The notes under the pieces are model-generated. The model searched no databases. It was not told the DNA's origin and saw nothing but the letters and a program-made list of their open reading frames with translations. The translations under genes were made by a program, and so were the position numbers. This document shows, piece after piece, positions 26,831-35,385 of a stretch of DNA of 64,000 bases. The number at the start of each line of letters is the position of its first letter. Position 1 is the stretch's first letter. The stretch is from positions 1 through 64,000 of the forward strand of contig NZ_POIZ01000087.1 of assembly GCF_002960425.1 (NCBI RefSeq), in the 5' to 3' direction. Origin of the DNA: Streptococcus suis. Lineage in GTDB: Bacteria > Bacillota > Bacilli > Lactobacillales > Streptococcaceae.

Positions 26831-27580
26831 ATGAAAAGTTACAAAAACTATATCTTCGATTTTTATGGTACATTGGTTGATATTCGTACAGATGAGAATA
26901 AACTAGAGGTCTGGAATCAGCTAACGCAGATTTACAATGCTTTTGGTTGTTCCTATCGGCCGCATCAGTTGAAAAATGCCTATCATCGTTTTGTAGAAGA
27001 GGCGGAGAGATCTCTCGCGGAAACAGTGAGTTATCAGTATGTCGAAATTGATTTAGAAACAATCTTCATTCGTCTATTAACGGATGCACCAAATGAAAAC
27101 CAAAGTACCAATAAGCCGACTGATTTAGAGACTTTTGGACAAGTAGTAGCCACGATTTTCCGCGTGCTTTCACGTGAAAAGTTAGAGGCTTATGAAAATA
27201 CCTTAACTAGTCTACAGACATTAAAGGATAGAGAAGCGCGATTATTTATTCTCTCCAATGCTCAACGAATTTTTACTCAGGCAGAAATTGAACAGACAGG
27301 TTGTGCTGATTTGATGGAAAAAATTTATATCTCTTCTGACTTTAAGATGAAGAAGCCTGAACCAGCATTTCTTCAACTGGTTTTAGAGGAAAATAATCTT
27401 GATGTTGAGGAAACGGTTATGGTTGGTAATGATTTGACATCCGATATAGCTATTGCTCATGAATTGGGAATGGATTCCATTTTGCTGAATACTTTCCCGT
27501 ATAGTCAGGAAGAAATCGACTCTTATAGGAGACTTGGTTGGAATTTTGAGGTTGTTGGAGATATAGCGGAGCTATTGTAA
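26831..27580 (+). CDS. HAD-superfamily hydrolase
   Basis: 249 residues with all four HAD motifs: DFYGTLVD (nucleophile Asp), ILSNAQ, KKPEPAF and VMVGNDLTSDIAIA. Probably a small-molecule phosphatase; substrate unknown. Upstream a near-cre sequence TGCAAACGTTTTCG (26766-26779) overlaps the promoter region before TATAAT (about 26790-26795), suggesting CcpA control (tentative). The gene lies between R1 and R2. Confidence 0.8.
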   Translation: MKSYKNYIFDFYGTLVDIRTDENKLEVWNQLTQIYNAFGCSYRPHQLKNAYHRFVEEAERSLAETVSYQYVEIDLETIFIRLLTDAPNENQSTNKPTDLETFGQVVATIFRVLSREKLEAYENTLTSLQTLKDREARLFILSNAQRIFTQAEIEQTGCADLMEKIYISSDFKMKKPEPAFLQLVLEENNLDVEETVMVGNDLTSDIAIAHELGMDSILLNTFPYSQEEIDSYRRLGWNFEVVGDIAELL

Positions 27581-27604
27581 ATAAGCGATAGAACAGTAAA
27601 GAAT

Positions 27605-27700
27605 AAACATAAAATATATTATGTAAACAATCGTAAACTACTTTCATCTCATTGAGAGTAGTTTTTGTCTTTTCCTGTCATTTTTTGATATACTAGATAG
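27605..27700 (+). repeat. Direct repeat R2 with terminator and -10 motif
   Basis: Second copy of R1. The shared core runs from TTATGTAAACAA through the AAACTACTTTCATCTCATTG terminator to GATATACT. It ends the HAD gene and may carry a promoter towards trmFO. Confidence 0.85.
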
Positions 27701-27778
27701 GTTAAAAAATTTAGAAAGGTTCTGTTTTGGGTCATTCCCAAACAGTAGTCAGATTATCTGGCTAGAGGTATTAGTTTC

Positions 27779-29113
27779 ATGTCTCAAACCCACATTAATG
27801 TTATCGGAGCTGGCTTAGCTGGCTCAGAAGCTGCTTATCAGATTGCCAAGCGTGGCATTCCTGTCAAACTTTACGAGATGCGTGGTGTCAAACCGACTCC
27901 TCAGCACAAGACCGACAAGTTTGCCGAGTTGGTTTGTTCCAATTCATTCCGTGGTGATAGTTTGACCAACGCTGTCGGTCTTCTCAAGGAAGAAATGCGT
28001 CGTTTGGATTCTATTATCATGCGAGCTGGCGAGGCCCACCGTGTGCCTGCTGGCGGTGCTATGGCTATGGACCGTGAGAACTTCTCTCAAGCAGTCACAG
28101 ATGAAATTCACAATCACCCACTGATTGAAGTCATTCGTGGTGAGATTACTGAGATTCCCGAAGATGCTATTACAGTCATTGCGACGGGGCCTTTGACGTC
28201 TGACGCCTTGGCAGAAAAAATTCACGCACTCAATGGTGGCGACGGTTTTTACTTCTACGATGCGGCAGCACCGATTGTCGACAGCTCGACCATTAACATG
28301 GACTTGGTTTATCTTAAGTCCCGTTACGATAAGGGTGAAGCTGCCTATCTTAATGCGCCGATGAACAAGGAACAATTCACCGCATTCTATGAAGCCTTGA
28401 TTTCAGCCGAGGAAGCACCGCTCAACTCCTTTGAAAAAGAAAAATACTTTGAAGGCTGCATGCCGATTGAAGTCATGGCCAAACGTGGCATCAAAACCAT
28501 GCTTTATGGACCAATGAAGCCAGTTGGTCTGGAATACCCAGATGACTACAAGGGACCACGTGATGGCGAATACAAGACTCCGTACGCAGTTGTTCAGCTC
28601 CGTCAGGACAATGCAGCAGGTAGCCTTTACAACATTGTCGGCTTCCAAACCCATCTCAAGTGGGGGGAGCAGAAGCGAGTCTTCCAGATGATTCCAGGGC
28701 TTGAAAATGCTGAGTTTGTCCGCTACGGTGTTATGCACCGCAATTCCTACATGGATTCGCCAAACTTATTGGAACAGACCTTTGCGACCAAGAAAAATCC
28801 AAATCTATTCTTTGCAGGTCAAATGACAGGAGTAGAAGGCTATGTCGAGTCTGCCGCCTCTGGCTTAGTGGCTGGTATCAATGCTGTTCGCCGTTTCCGT
28901 GGCGAAGAGCCAGTCATCTTCCCGCAGACCACAGCCATCGGAGCTCTGCCATTCTACATCACCCACACCGAAAGCAAGCACTTCCAGCCTATGAATGTCA
29001 ACTTTGGTATCATCAAGGAGCTGGACGGACCGCGTATCCGCGACAAGAAGGAGCGTTACGAGGCAATAGCAGAGCGTTCCCTCAAGGACTTGGAAGAGTT
29101 TTTGGCTTACTAA
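27779..29113 (+). CDS. trmFO: Folate-dependent tRNA m5U54 methyltransferase TrmFO
   Basis: 444 residues. N-terminal FAD-binding [40 protein letters not shown] with the catalytic-type cysteine; [16 protein letters not shown] near the C-terminus. It methylates U54 of tRNA using methylene-tetrahydrofolate and FADH2. 27701-27778 has no gene. A stem GACACCTACGGGTGTC with TTTTG ends it. Confidence 0.94.
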   Translation: MSQTHINVIGAGLAGSEAAYQIAKRGIPVKLYEMRGVKPTPQHKTDKFAELVCSNSFRGDSLTNAVGLLKEEMRRLDSIIMRAGEAHRVPAGGAMAMDRENFSQAVTDEIHNHPLIEVIRGEITEIPEDAITVIATGPLTSDALAEKIHALNGGDGFYFYDAAAPIVDSSTINMDLVYLKSRYDKGEAAYLNAPMNKEQFTAFYEALISAEEAPLNSFEKEKYFEGCMPIEVMAKRGIKTMLYGPMKPVGLEYPDDYKGPRDGEYKTPYAVVQLRQDNAAGSLYNIVGFQTHLKWGEQKRVFQMIPGLENAEFVRYGVMHRNSYMDSPNLLEQTFATKKNPNLFFAGQMTGVEGYVESAASGLVAGINAVRRFRGEEPVIFPQTTAIGALPFYITHTESKHFQPMNVNFGIIKELDGPRIRDKKERYEAIAERSLKDLEEFLAY

Positions 29114-29170
29114 GATAATCAGTTAACTCCAGACACCTACGGGTGTCTTTTGTGTTGTCTGGAAAGTTGA

Positions 29171-29215
29171 TTGACATTTTTCTTAATTCAGACTATAATG
29201 TTTACATAGTAAACA
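29171..29215 (+). promoter_or_regulatory. Consensus promoter and operator of the RelBE-like operon
   Basis: TTGACA (29171-29176), 17 nt, TATAAT (29194-29199). The near-perfect palindrome TGTTTACATAGTAAACA (29199-29215) covers the transcript start and is the probable site for the ribbon-helix-helix antitoxin. Confidence 0.8.
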
Positions 29216-29222
29216 TGAAGAG

Positions 29223-29465
29223 GTGATAGAAATGCCAACCTTATCAAAACCGATTGCGGTGCGCTTTGACGAAGATTTGGTCCAGTTAATCGAGGAAGTG
29301 TCTGCTGGTCAGCACATGACCAAGACGGACTTCATTCGGGAAGCAGTTTTAGAAAAATTAGAAGATATGTACGATCTGGTAAGGGCAGAAAAAACCTACA
29401 AAGAGTGGGCTGACAGCGGTAAGAAAACCTATAGCCATGAAGAAATGATGAGACGCTATGGCTAA
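29223..29465 (+). CDS. Ribbon-helix-helix antitoxin (RelB/DUF6290-like)
   Basis: 80 residues; the likely start is the ATG at 29232 (PTLSKPIAVRFDEDL follows) or the one at 29223. An N-terminal ribbon (PIAVRFDEDLVQLIEE) is followed by helices and an acidic toxin-binding tail. It overlaps the toxin start by 8 nt. It presumably autoregulates at the palindrome 29199-29215. Similar in plan to the pair at 38200-38701. Confidence 0.82.
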   Translation: MIEMPTLSKPIAVRFDEDLVQLIEEVSAGQHMTKTDFIREAVLEKLEDMYDLVRAEKTYKEWADSGKKTYSHEEMMRRYG

Positions 29466-29736
29466 GTATCGTGTAGACTATGCCCCGAGTTTCTTTGAGG
29501 ATATGGACAAGCTCGATAAGGGAACCAGTCGGCAGATTGCTAGGTGGATTGATAAGCATCTGGTAGATGTGGATTTTCCTCGTTCTCCAGGAAAATACCT
29601 GACGGGCAATCTAGCTGGCTATGTCCGCTTCCGTGTTGGAAACTATCGCATTATTGCTGTGGTTGATGATGGAGAACTGGTACTCCTCAATCTTCATGTA
29701 GGACATCGCTCGGAAATTTATAAGAAGTTGAAATGA
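29458..29736 (+). CDS. RelE/ParE-superfamily toxin
   Basis: 92 residues. Pattern: YRVDYAPSFFEDMDKLDKGT, then KYLTGNLAGYVRFRVGNYRII and a C-terminal HVGHRSEIYKKL, typical of RelE mRNA interferases with basic active-site residues. Ends at a TTCG-loop terminator (GACACC/GGTGTC, about 29751-29776). Confidence 0.85.
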   Translation: MAKYRVDYAPSFFEDMDKLDKGTSRQIARWIDKHLVDVDFPRSPGKYLTGNLAGYVRFRVGNYRIIAVVDDGELVLLNLHVGHRSEIYKKLK

Positions 29737-29808
29737 GAGAATTTCATCCTAGACACCTTCGGGTGTCTTTTGTGTTATACTGGGGTTAGAAAAGCGAAGG
29801 AGAAACGA

Positions 29809-30846
29809 ATGAATCACGATACTTGGAAGGGCATTATTCTACAGAAACAAGGCCTGTTAAAACCTCAATCTGTTCAGCAAATCTGCCGAAATCTTAACGG
29901 CTTACAGGCTCAGTTTCAGCCCTATGTTCATGTCGGATTTCGCAACCGTATGACAGCGAAGGATTTTCATGAGGGGAGCTGGCAGGAGGAGCTGACACGC
30001 CAGTGGTCCATTCGGCGGACGGTTCATGCCTATCTCCAGTCGGAAATTCCCCTTTATATCCACGAGGGGCGGCTGGCCAGCACCGACTACCTCAAGACAG
30101 AAGGACGAGACGGGTTTAGTCCTCAGACCAAGCAGAAGTACCACCAGCTGATTTTAGAAACCCTTGAGCAAGGTCCTATGACCCGTGAGGATCTCAAGGT
30201 CCTTTGCCGTGGGGAAAAGATGATGCAGGAAGAGGAGAAGTTGGTCTTCAATGCTTGGGGCGGCCTCTTTCGCTACATGGTCGAGCGTGGGGAAGTCTAC
30301 CAAGAGTACGGAGCCAAGCGTTTTCATCGTCTGACAGACTTTCAGCCACTTTCGCGGGAAAAAGCAGAGCTGGAAATCGCTCGACGGTATTTTGCAGGTT
30401 TTGGGCCTGTCAGCCTTGCGGATGCCCGTTACTATTTTAAGGAAAATAAATCGACGGTCCTAAAATGGATGAAGCAATTAGACCTGAAAACCCTTGAGGT
30501 AGCAGGAGAAGAACGTTTTTATCTAGGAGAATTAGAAGAAGCTGAATTACCTGAATGCCTCTTCATTGCAGGTTTTGACCAACTCTTACTAGGCTATGAA
30601 AAGAAAGCCAATCCTTTCTTTGACCCCAGACATATCCGCCAGATGTATACGCTGACAGGCATTGTCAAACCCGTTGTCTTCTACAAGGGGCGACTGGTTG
30701 CGACCTGGCGACGAGATAAGGATAGGATTGAACTGGCTATCTTTGAAAATCTGACCAGTCGTGAACTGAAAGAACTGGAAAGTTATCGCCAGAGCTATGA
30801 GGAGCGTTTGAAAACGGAGCAAAAATTGTTCGGAAAATCAGAATAA
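29809..30846 (+). CDS. AlkZ/YcaQ-like DNA glycosylase (HTH_42 family)
   Basis: 345 residues from the ATG at 29809 (GGAGAAACGA upstream). Winged-helix repeat family; LNGLQAQFQPYVHVGFRNR carries the Q-x-Q motif that in AlkZ forms the catalytic site for excising alkylated or cross-linked bases (known for the family). Later blocks FAGFGPVSLADARYYF and FIAGFDQLLLGY are conserved features. Role in DNA repair is inferred. It follows the toxin terminator and has its own weak promoter region. Confidence 0.65.
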   Translation: MNHDTWKGIILQKQGLLKPQSVQQICRNLNGLQAQFQPYVHVGFRNRMTAKDFHEGSWQEELTRQWSIRRTVHAYLQSEIPLYIHEGRLASTDYLKTEGRDGFSPQTKQKYHQLILETLEQGPMTREDLKVLCRGEKMMQEEEKLVFNAWGGLFRYMVERGEVYQEYGAKRFHRLTDFQPLSREKAELEIARRYFAGFGPVSLADARYYFKENKSTVLKWMKQLDLKTLEVAGEERFYLGELEEAELPECLFIAGFDQLLLGYEKKANPFFDPRHIRQMYTLTGIVKPVVFYKGRLVATWRRDKDRIELAIFENLTSRELKELESYRQSYEERLKTEQKLFGKSE

Positions 30847-30928
30847 TGTAATAAAATAACTAAATTTTCTGAATATTTCAGAAAATCTATGGTATAATAC
30901 TAAAAACACTGTTTAGAAAGAGATAGCA

Positions 30929-31753
30929 ATGAATAAGTCCTACTTTTATTTGGATATGAAAACCCATGAATTAGAAGTTCCTTTCACCGGTCGCAAACGC
31001 CGTGTCCGTGTCTTATTGCCAAAAGGGTACGAAGAAAATACGGAAACGACCTATCCAGTCGTTTATTTCCATGATGGGCAAAACGTTTTATACAGTAAAG
31101 AAGCATTTTCAGGTCATTCTTGGAAGATTATTCCGACCATTAAGCGAAATCCAGATATTGCAAAGATGATTATTGTAGCCATTGACAATGATGGTGCGGA
31201 ACGTATGCACGAGTATGCAGCTTGGAAGTTTAGCGAGATGGGCATTCCAGGTGTTCAGTTTGGCGGCAAGGGAACCTTGTATGCCGAATTTGTCATGGAT
31301 GTGGTCAAGCCTTTTATAGACCAGACCTATCGCACCAAGTCTGACAAGGCCCATACTGCAATGATTGGTTCATCATTAGGTGGCAACATCACCCAGTTTA
31401 TGGGGTTAGCCTATCAAGACCAAATCGGTTGTCTGGGTGTCTTTTCATCAGCTAACTGGCTTCATCAAGAGGCATTTGACCGCTATATTGAACGCCAAAA
31501 CTTAGACAAGGACCAGCGTGTCTATATCTACGTTGGAACGGAAGAGGCAGATGATACGGATAAAACCCTCATGGCAGGCAATATCAAGCAAGCCTATATC
31601 AACTCTTCATTGACTTACTATCGTCAATTACTCGCTGGTGGAGTAGCTTTGGACAATATCGCCTTGGAAGTTGTTTCTGGTGCCGTCCATAATGAGGAAG
31701 CCTGGGCAGCTTATTTGCCAGATTGCTTGCGCTTTTTAAGCGAAAAGTGGTAA
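30929..31753 (+). CDS. Alpha/beta hydrolase, esterase-D-like (first of pair)
   Basis: 274 residues, no signal peptide. Nucleophile Ser in MIGSSLGGNITQF (GxSxG), acid in the TEEADDTD region, His in SGAVHNEEAW. Oxyanion-type PVVYFHDGQN. Related to the putative esterase / enterochelin-esterase-like family; natural substrate unknown. First gene of a three-gene operon driven from TATAAT about 35 nt before the ATG. Confidence 0.8.
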   Translation: MNKSYFYLDMKTHELEVPFTGRKRRVRVLLPKGYEENTETTYPVVYFHDGQNVLYSKEAFSGHSWKIIPTIKRNPDIAKMIIVAIDNDGAERMHEYAAWKFSEMGIPGVQFGGKGTLYAEFVMDVVKPFIDQTYRTKSDKAHTAMIGSSLGGNITQFMGLAYQDQIGCLGVFSSANWLHQEAFDRYIERQNLDKDQRVYIYVGTEEADDTDKTLMAGNIKQAYINSSLTYYRQLLAGGVALDNIALEVVSGAVHNEEAWAAYLPDCLRFLSEKW

Positions 31754-31780
31754 TGTAAAGAATTAGTTAGGAGAATGAAT

Positions 31781-32527
31781 ATGCATGTAGAATTTTTAAG
31801 TCACTGGTCTGGCCATCTTGGTCGAGAAATGAATGTGAACAGATATGGTCACGCGGGTATTCCAGTAGTTGTTTTTGCCTCATCAGGCGGTTCGTACAAT
31901 GAATACGCAGATTTTGGGATGATTGAAGCCTGCCGTGGTTCGATTGAGGCTGGCAATGTCCAATTTTTCACTCTAACCAGTCATGATAAAGAAAGCTGGT
32001 TGGCGGATTGGAAATCCATCCATGACAAGGCAGAAGCTCACCGTGCTTATGAGCGCTATGTGATTGAAGAAGCTATTCCATTTATCAAACATAAAACTGG
32101 TTGGTTTGACGGTATGATGACGACTGGTTGCTCTATGGGGGCCTACCACGCGCTGAATTTCTTCCTCCAGCATCCAGATGTTTTCACAAAAGTTATCGCC
32201 CTTTCAGGTGTCTATGATGCTCGTTTTTTCAACAATAATCAAGACTATGGCCATGACGATGCTGTTTATCAAAACTCACCATCTGACTATATCTGGAACC
32301 AAAACGACGGCTGGTTTATCGATAAATACCGTCAGGCTGATATTATCGTCTGCACAGGTTTGGGCGATTGGGAACAGGATGGATTGGATTCATTCTATAA
32401 TCTCAAGCGCGCCTTTGAAGAGAAGAATATCCCAGCTTGGTTCGATACCTGGGGCACGGATGTGGCGCACGACTGGGTTTGGTGGAGAAAACAAATGCCA
32501 TTCTTCCTCCACTCAATCGGACTATAA
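31781..32527 (+). CDS. Alpha/beta hydrolase, esterase family (second of pair)
   Basis: 248 residues; the ATG at 31781 was preferred over 31775 because AGGAG is then 7 nt away. Nucleophile in TTGCSMGAYHALNFFL (GCSMGAYH), C-terminal His in DVAHDWVWWRKQMPFF. Cytosolic. Distant homolog of the preceding hydrolase, 27 nt downstream. Confidence 0.8.
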   Translation: MHVEFLSHWSGHLGREMNVNRYGHAGIPVVVFASSGGSYNEYADFGMIEACRGSIEAGNVQFFTLTSHDKESWLADWKSIHDKAEAHRAYERYVIEEAIPFIKHKTGWFDGMMTTGCSMGAYHALNFFLQHPDVFTKVIALSGVYDARFFNNNQDYGHDDAVYQNSPSDYIWNQNDGWFIDKYRQADIIVCTGLGDWEQDGLDSFYNLKRAFEEKNIPAWFDTWGTDVAHDWVWWRKQMPFFLHSIGL

Positions 32528-32544
32528 ACTAGAAAGGACTGCCT

Positions 32545-33711
32545 ATGAATTATCTCGTTATTTCCCCTTTTTATCCAGAAAATTTTCAACCTTTTACCAT
32601 TGAATTGGCTAAAAAAGAAGGCGTTACGGTTCTAGGTATCGGGCAAGAACCCTACGACCAACTGCCTGAGGAGCTCCGCCATGCCCTTACAGAATACTTC
32701 CGTGTGGAAGATTTGGAAAATATTGATGAAGTCAAGCGTGCAGCTGCCTTCTTGATATACAAGCATGGTCCGATTGACCGTGTGGAATCCCACAATGAGC
32801 ATTGGTTGGAAAACGATGCGGCTCTCCGCGAACAATTCAATATCTTTGGAGCTAAGCCAAAACACCTGAAAAAGACTAAATTTAAGTCTGAGATGAAAAA
32901 ATATTTCAAAAAAGCAGGAGTTCCAGTCGTTCCTGGTGTTGTTGTCAAAACAGAACGTGATTTTGGTAGAGCCTTGAAGAATGTTGGTTTTCCCATGATT
33001 GCTAAGCCAGATAACGGTGTTGGTGCATCTGGTACCTTCAAAATCGAAAATAAAGAAGATTTTGAGCGATTTATCGAAAACTGGGATAGAACCACTGTCT
33101 ATTTCTTTGAAAAATTCGTCAATTCAAGTATTATCACTACTTATGATGGTTTGTTAGACCATGACGGCAATGTTGTCTTTGAAACAGGCTTGACTTATGT
33201 TCATACTCCATTTGAATTGATGCAAACCAAGAAGGACAATGCCTACTTTATCGAGAAAGAACTAGATCCAAAGTTGGTGGAATATGGCAGAGCTATTATC
33301 AAGGCTTTTGGTATGAGAGAGCGTTTTTTCCATATTGAATTTTTCAAGGATGGGGACGACTACATTGCCATTGAATACAATAACCGTATGGCAGGTGGTT
33401 TCACAGTTGAAGCCTACAACTATGCCCATTCCATTGATCTCTTCCGTGACTATGCTAATATCGCAACAGGTGGTACAGTTGAGGAACGTAGATTTGAACC
33501 ACAATACTGCTTGGTCGCAACTCGCCGAGATACAACTGACTATGTTCACTCTGCAGATGACATTCATCAGAAATTTGCTGGTAAGATTAAAACCGTCAAA
33601 CGCATGCCCGATGCCTTTGCAGAATTGCAAGGAAATGATGCCTACCTCCTTGTGACAGAGAGCAAGGAAGAGTTGGATGAAATGATTGCCTACATTGGTT
33701 TAACTAAATAG
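32545..33711 (+). CDS. ATP-grasp domain protein
   Basis: 388 residues. N-terminal Rossmann-like segment (LVISPFYPENFQPF), then an ATP-grasp fold with VGFPMIAKPDNGVGASGTF (ATP loop) and the Mg-binding FHIEFFKDGDDYIAIEYNNRMAGG. These enzymes ligate a carboxylate to an amine, thiol or similar. Coupled with two esterases, it may activate or conjugate a small acid; product unknown. A terminator (AAAGATGCC/GGTGTCTTT with seven T) follows at 33721-33748. Confidence 0.78.
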   Translation: MNYLVISPFYPENFQPFTIELAKKEGVTVLGIGQEPYDQLPEELRHALTEYFRVEDLENIDEVKRAAAFLIYKHGPIDRVESHNEHWLENDAALREQFNIFGAKPKHLKKTKFKSEMKKYFKKAGVPVVPGVVVKTERDFGRALKNVGFPMIAKPDNGVGASGTFKIENKEDFERFIENWDRTTVYFFEKFVNSSIITTYDGLLDHDGNVVFETGLTYVHTPFELMQTKKDNAYFIEKELDPKLVEYGRAIIKAFGMRERFFHIEFFKDGDDYIAIEYNNRMAGGFTVEAYNYAHSIDLFRDYANIATGGTVEERRFEPQYCLVATRRDTTDYVHSADDIHQKFAGKIKTVKRMPDAFAELQGNDAYLLVTESKEELDEMIAYIGLTK

Positions 33712-33754
33712 AATGAATTGAAAGATGCCTAAAATGGTGTCTTTTTTTCTTTCC

Positions 33755-33818
33755 TTACAATCTTGTAAGGTTTTAAGTCAGAATTGTAAGAGAGTACAGG
33801 CGCACTATTTTCTATAAT
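33755..33818 (+). promoter_or_regulatory. BceR-type box 1 and promoter
   Basis: TTACA-atct-TGTAA (33755-33768) matches the published BceR-family consensus TNACA-N4-TGTAA. A degenerate second half-site ending TGTAA (33785-33789) follows, then TATAAT (33813-33818). The same layout, about 80 per cent identical, recurs at 34739-34802. Confidence 0.75.
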
Positions 33819-33851
33819 AGACTCATAAGAAATAGAAAGAAGGAAATCAAT

Positions 33852-33989
33852 ATGTCATTCAAATTTTTACAAGTCAAGCAAGTGTTTGATAAATCACAAG
33901 CAAGCAAACAGCCAGAAGAGCAAGAAAAAGAAGCCCAATTTTTATTTGAGCTCGAACATGAATTGTTGCACCGCAACTGGATGTACTAG
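33852..33989 (+). CDS. 45-residue peptide, BceR-box controlled (paralog 1)
   Basis: MSFKFLQVKQVFDKSQASKQ, then a Glu/Gln-rich helix, ending HRNWMY. AGAAGGAAAT ribosome site. It shares its first seven residues, length, promoter and ribosome site with the peptide at 34835, so it is a real gene family although very short. It has no leader peptide or double-glycine site. Possible roles: sensor ligand, regulator of the kinase or transporter, or immunity helper (speculative). Confidence 0.7.
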   Translation: MSFKFLQVKQVFDKSQASKQPEEQEKEAQFLFELEHELLHRNWMY

Positions 33990-34001
33990 AAGGAGGTTAT
34001 C

Positions 34002-34736
34002 TTGAAATCTTACAATGCTTATCAACTGAAACTCGCTATGGCTGGCTTGATGGTGCTGGATCATCTGGATATCGTCCCTGGATTTATCCCAGACCAACTT
34101 AGCCTAGTTTTTCACATGGTTACTCGCTGTGTCGCAGTTTTCTTTGCCTACATGTTGGTTGAAGGCTATCTTCATACGAGTAATGTCAAAGCCTATTTGT
34201 TACGACTGTATGGGGCGGCAGGGATCATGGCTCTTGGCAATACTCTGCTAAACAGCCTTTACCAGTCAAAAGAGATTTACATGAGCAATAATATTTTTAT
34301 GACCCTAGCAGTTGGTCTAACCATGTTGGTTTGTCTTAGAAATTTTGCTGAACACACTAGAAAGCAACAAATCCTTCAAGTCCTATCGGTTGGACTGCTG
34401 ACTATCTTAGGTGCCTTTTTAACAGAAGGCGGCACTGTGGTCTTGCCCTTCATCCTCATTACATATATGGGACGCAAATCATTAGTTAAACGCAACATCG
34501 CTTATGGAATATTGGCCCTATTGTTACTATTTTTGTCCTATCAGCCTTATGAAAGTATTGAAATGACTGTCCAGATGATGCTCTACAATGCTGACTGGTT
34601 ATTTATCTTGGTCTTGCCAATTCTAAGTCATTATAATGGACAAGCAGGGCCCCGGACAGCATTTTCACGCTATTTCTTTTACATTTTCTATCCGCTACAC
34701 TTGTGGCTACTGGCAACCATTGCCTATTTTATCTAA
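34002..34736 (+). CDS. TraX-like multi-pass membrane protein
   Basis: 244 residues from a TTG at 34002 with AGGAGG upstream. 7-8 hydrophobic helices; opening KLAMAGLMVLDHLDIVPGFIP and late FYIFYPLHLWLLATIAYF are the TraX-family pattern (acyltransferase-like membrane proteins). Cotranscribed with peptide 1. In this setting it may modify the envelope in response to antimicrobial peptides (inference). Confidence 0.75.
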   Translation: MKSYNAYQLKLAMAGLMVLDHLDIVPGFIPDQLSLVFHMVTRCVAVFFAYMLVEGYLHTSNVKAYLLRLYGAAGIMALGNTLLNSLYQSKEIYMSNNIFMTLAVGLTMLVCLRNFAEHTRKQQILQVLSVGLLTILGAFLTEGGTVVLPFILITYMGRKSLVKRNIAYGILALLLLFLSYQPYESIEMTVQMMLYNADWLFILVLPILSHYNGQAGPRTAFSRYFFYIFYPLHLWLLATIAYFI

Positions 34737-34738
34737 CC

Positions 34739-34802
34739 TTACAAAGCTGTAAGTTTTTAAATCAAAACTGTAAGTGGGTACAAGCGGAATATTTTCTATA
34801 AT
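34739..34802 (+). promoter_or_regulatory. BceR-type box 2 and promoter
   Basis: TTACA-aagc-TGTAA (34739-34752), a second TGTAA (34769-34773) and TATAAT (34797-34802). The first half-site begins 3 nt after the traX-like stop. It drives peptide 2 and the transporter genes. Confidence 0.75.
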
Positions 34803-34834
34803 AGATTCATAAGAAAGAGAAAGAAGGAAATTAT

Positions 34835-34975
34835 ATGTCATTCAAATTTTTACAAGCAAAGAGAATTAAAGAAAAGGTATTCTCAGAAAAAGAAAAGGCT
34901 GAACTCTTGGAACAGGCAGAATTTTTAGAAGAACTCGCCCATGATTTGCAAACGATGCGATTTATGGCATACTAG
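34835..34975 (+). CDS. 46-residue peptide, BceR-box controlled (paralog 2)
   Basis: MSFKFLQAKRIKEKVFSEKE, a Glu-rich helical middle, ending MRFMAY. Paralog of the peptide at 33852: same MSFKFLQ start, same promoter and ribosome site (AAGAAGGAAAT). First gene of the unit containing the NisI-like lipoprotein and the ABC transporter. Confidence 0.7.
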   Translation: MSFKFLQAKRIKEKVFSEKEKAELLEQAEFLEELAHDLQTMRFMAY

Positions 34976-34987
34976 AGGGAGGAAACT

Positions 34988-35377
34988 ATGAAAAAGAATG
35001 TATTTGGCTTGCTGGCTTTGGGCAGTATAATGCTAACTGCTTGTTCTTCCTCTTCAGCAAGCCTTAGCTTTGATGAGGGCTATCAAACCTTTCATTACAA
35101 GGGAAAAGACTATGCCGTTAGCAAAGTAGCAGTTGCCGAGGATAATATTCAAGAAGTAGAAGTCAAGTTTCTGGAGTGGCCCGTTGTCAAAGAAGAAGGG
35201 GCAGTGAAAAAGACAGTATCTCTGAATAATCTCTATGTAACCACTAGCAATGACTGGGCCATCGGTGTCCAGGATGGTTATTATAAGGTAGATTTAGAAG
35301 ATAATATTGCTGAATCAGACCGAATCAACTATCAAGCATTACTTGATACAGTTGATTTATCCAAAGAAAACAATTAG
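34988..35377 (+). CDS. NisI/SpaI-like immunity lipoprotein
   Basis: 129 residues. Signal peptide with lipobox LTAC (Cys19). Mature part: LSFDEGYQTFHYKGKDYAVS, KVKFLEWPVV-type strand and LNNLYVTTSNDWAIGVQDGYYKV, which lines up by eye with one repeat of nisin immunity protein NisI. It is therefore half the size of NisI, like SpaI. It should sit on the outer face of the membrane and intercept a lantibiotic or similar peptide. Confidence 0.7.
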   Translation: MKKNVFGLLALGSIMLTACSSSSASLSFDEGYQTFHYKGKDYAVSKVAVAEDNIQEVEVKFLEWPVVKEEGAVKKTVSLNNLYVTTSNDWAIGVQDGYYKVDLEDNIAESDRINYQALLDTVDLSKENN

Positions 35378-35385
35378 GAGTTTAT

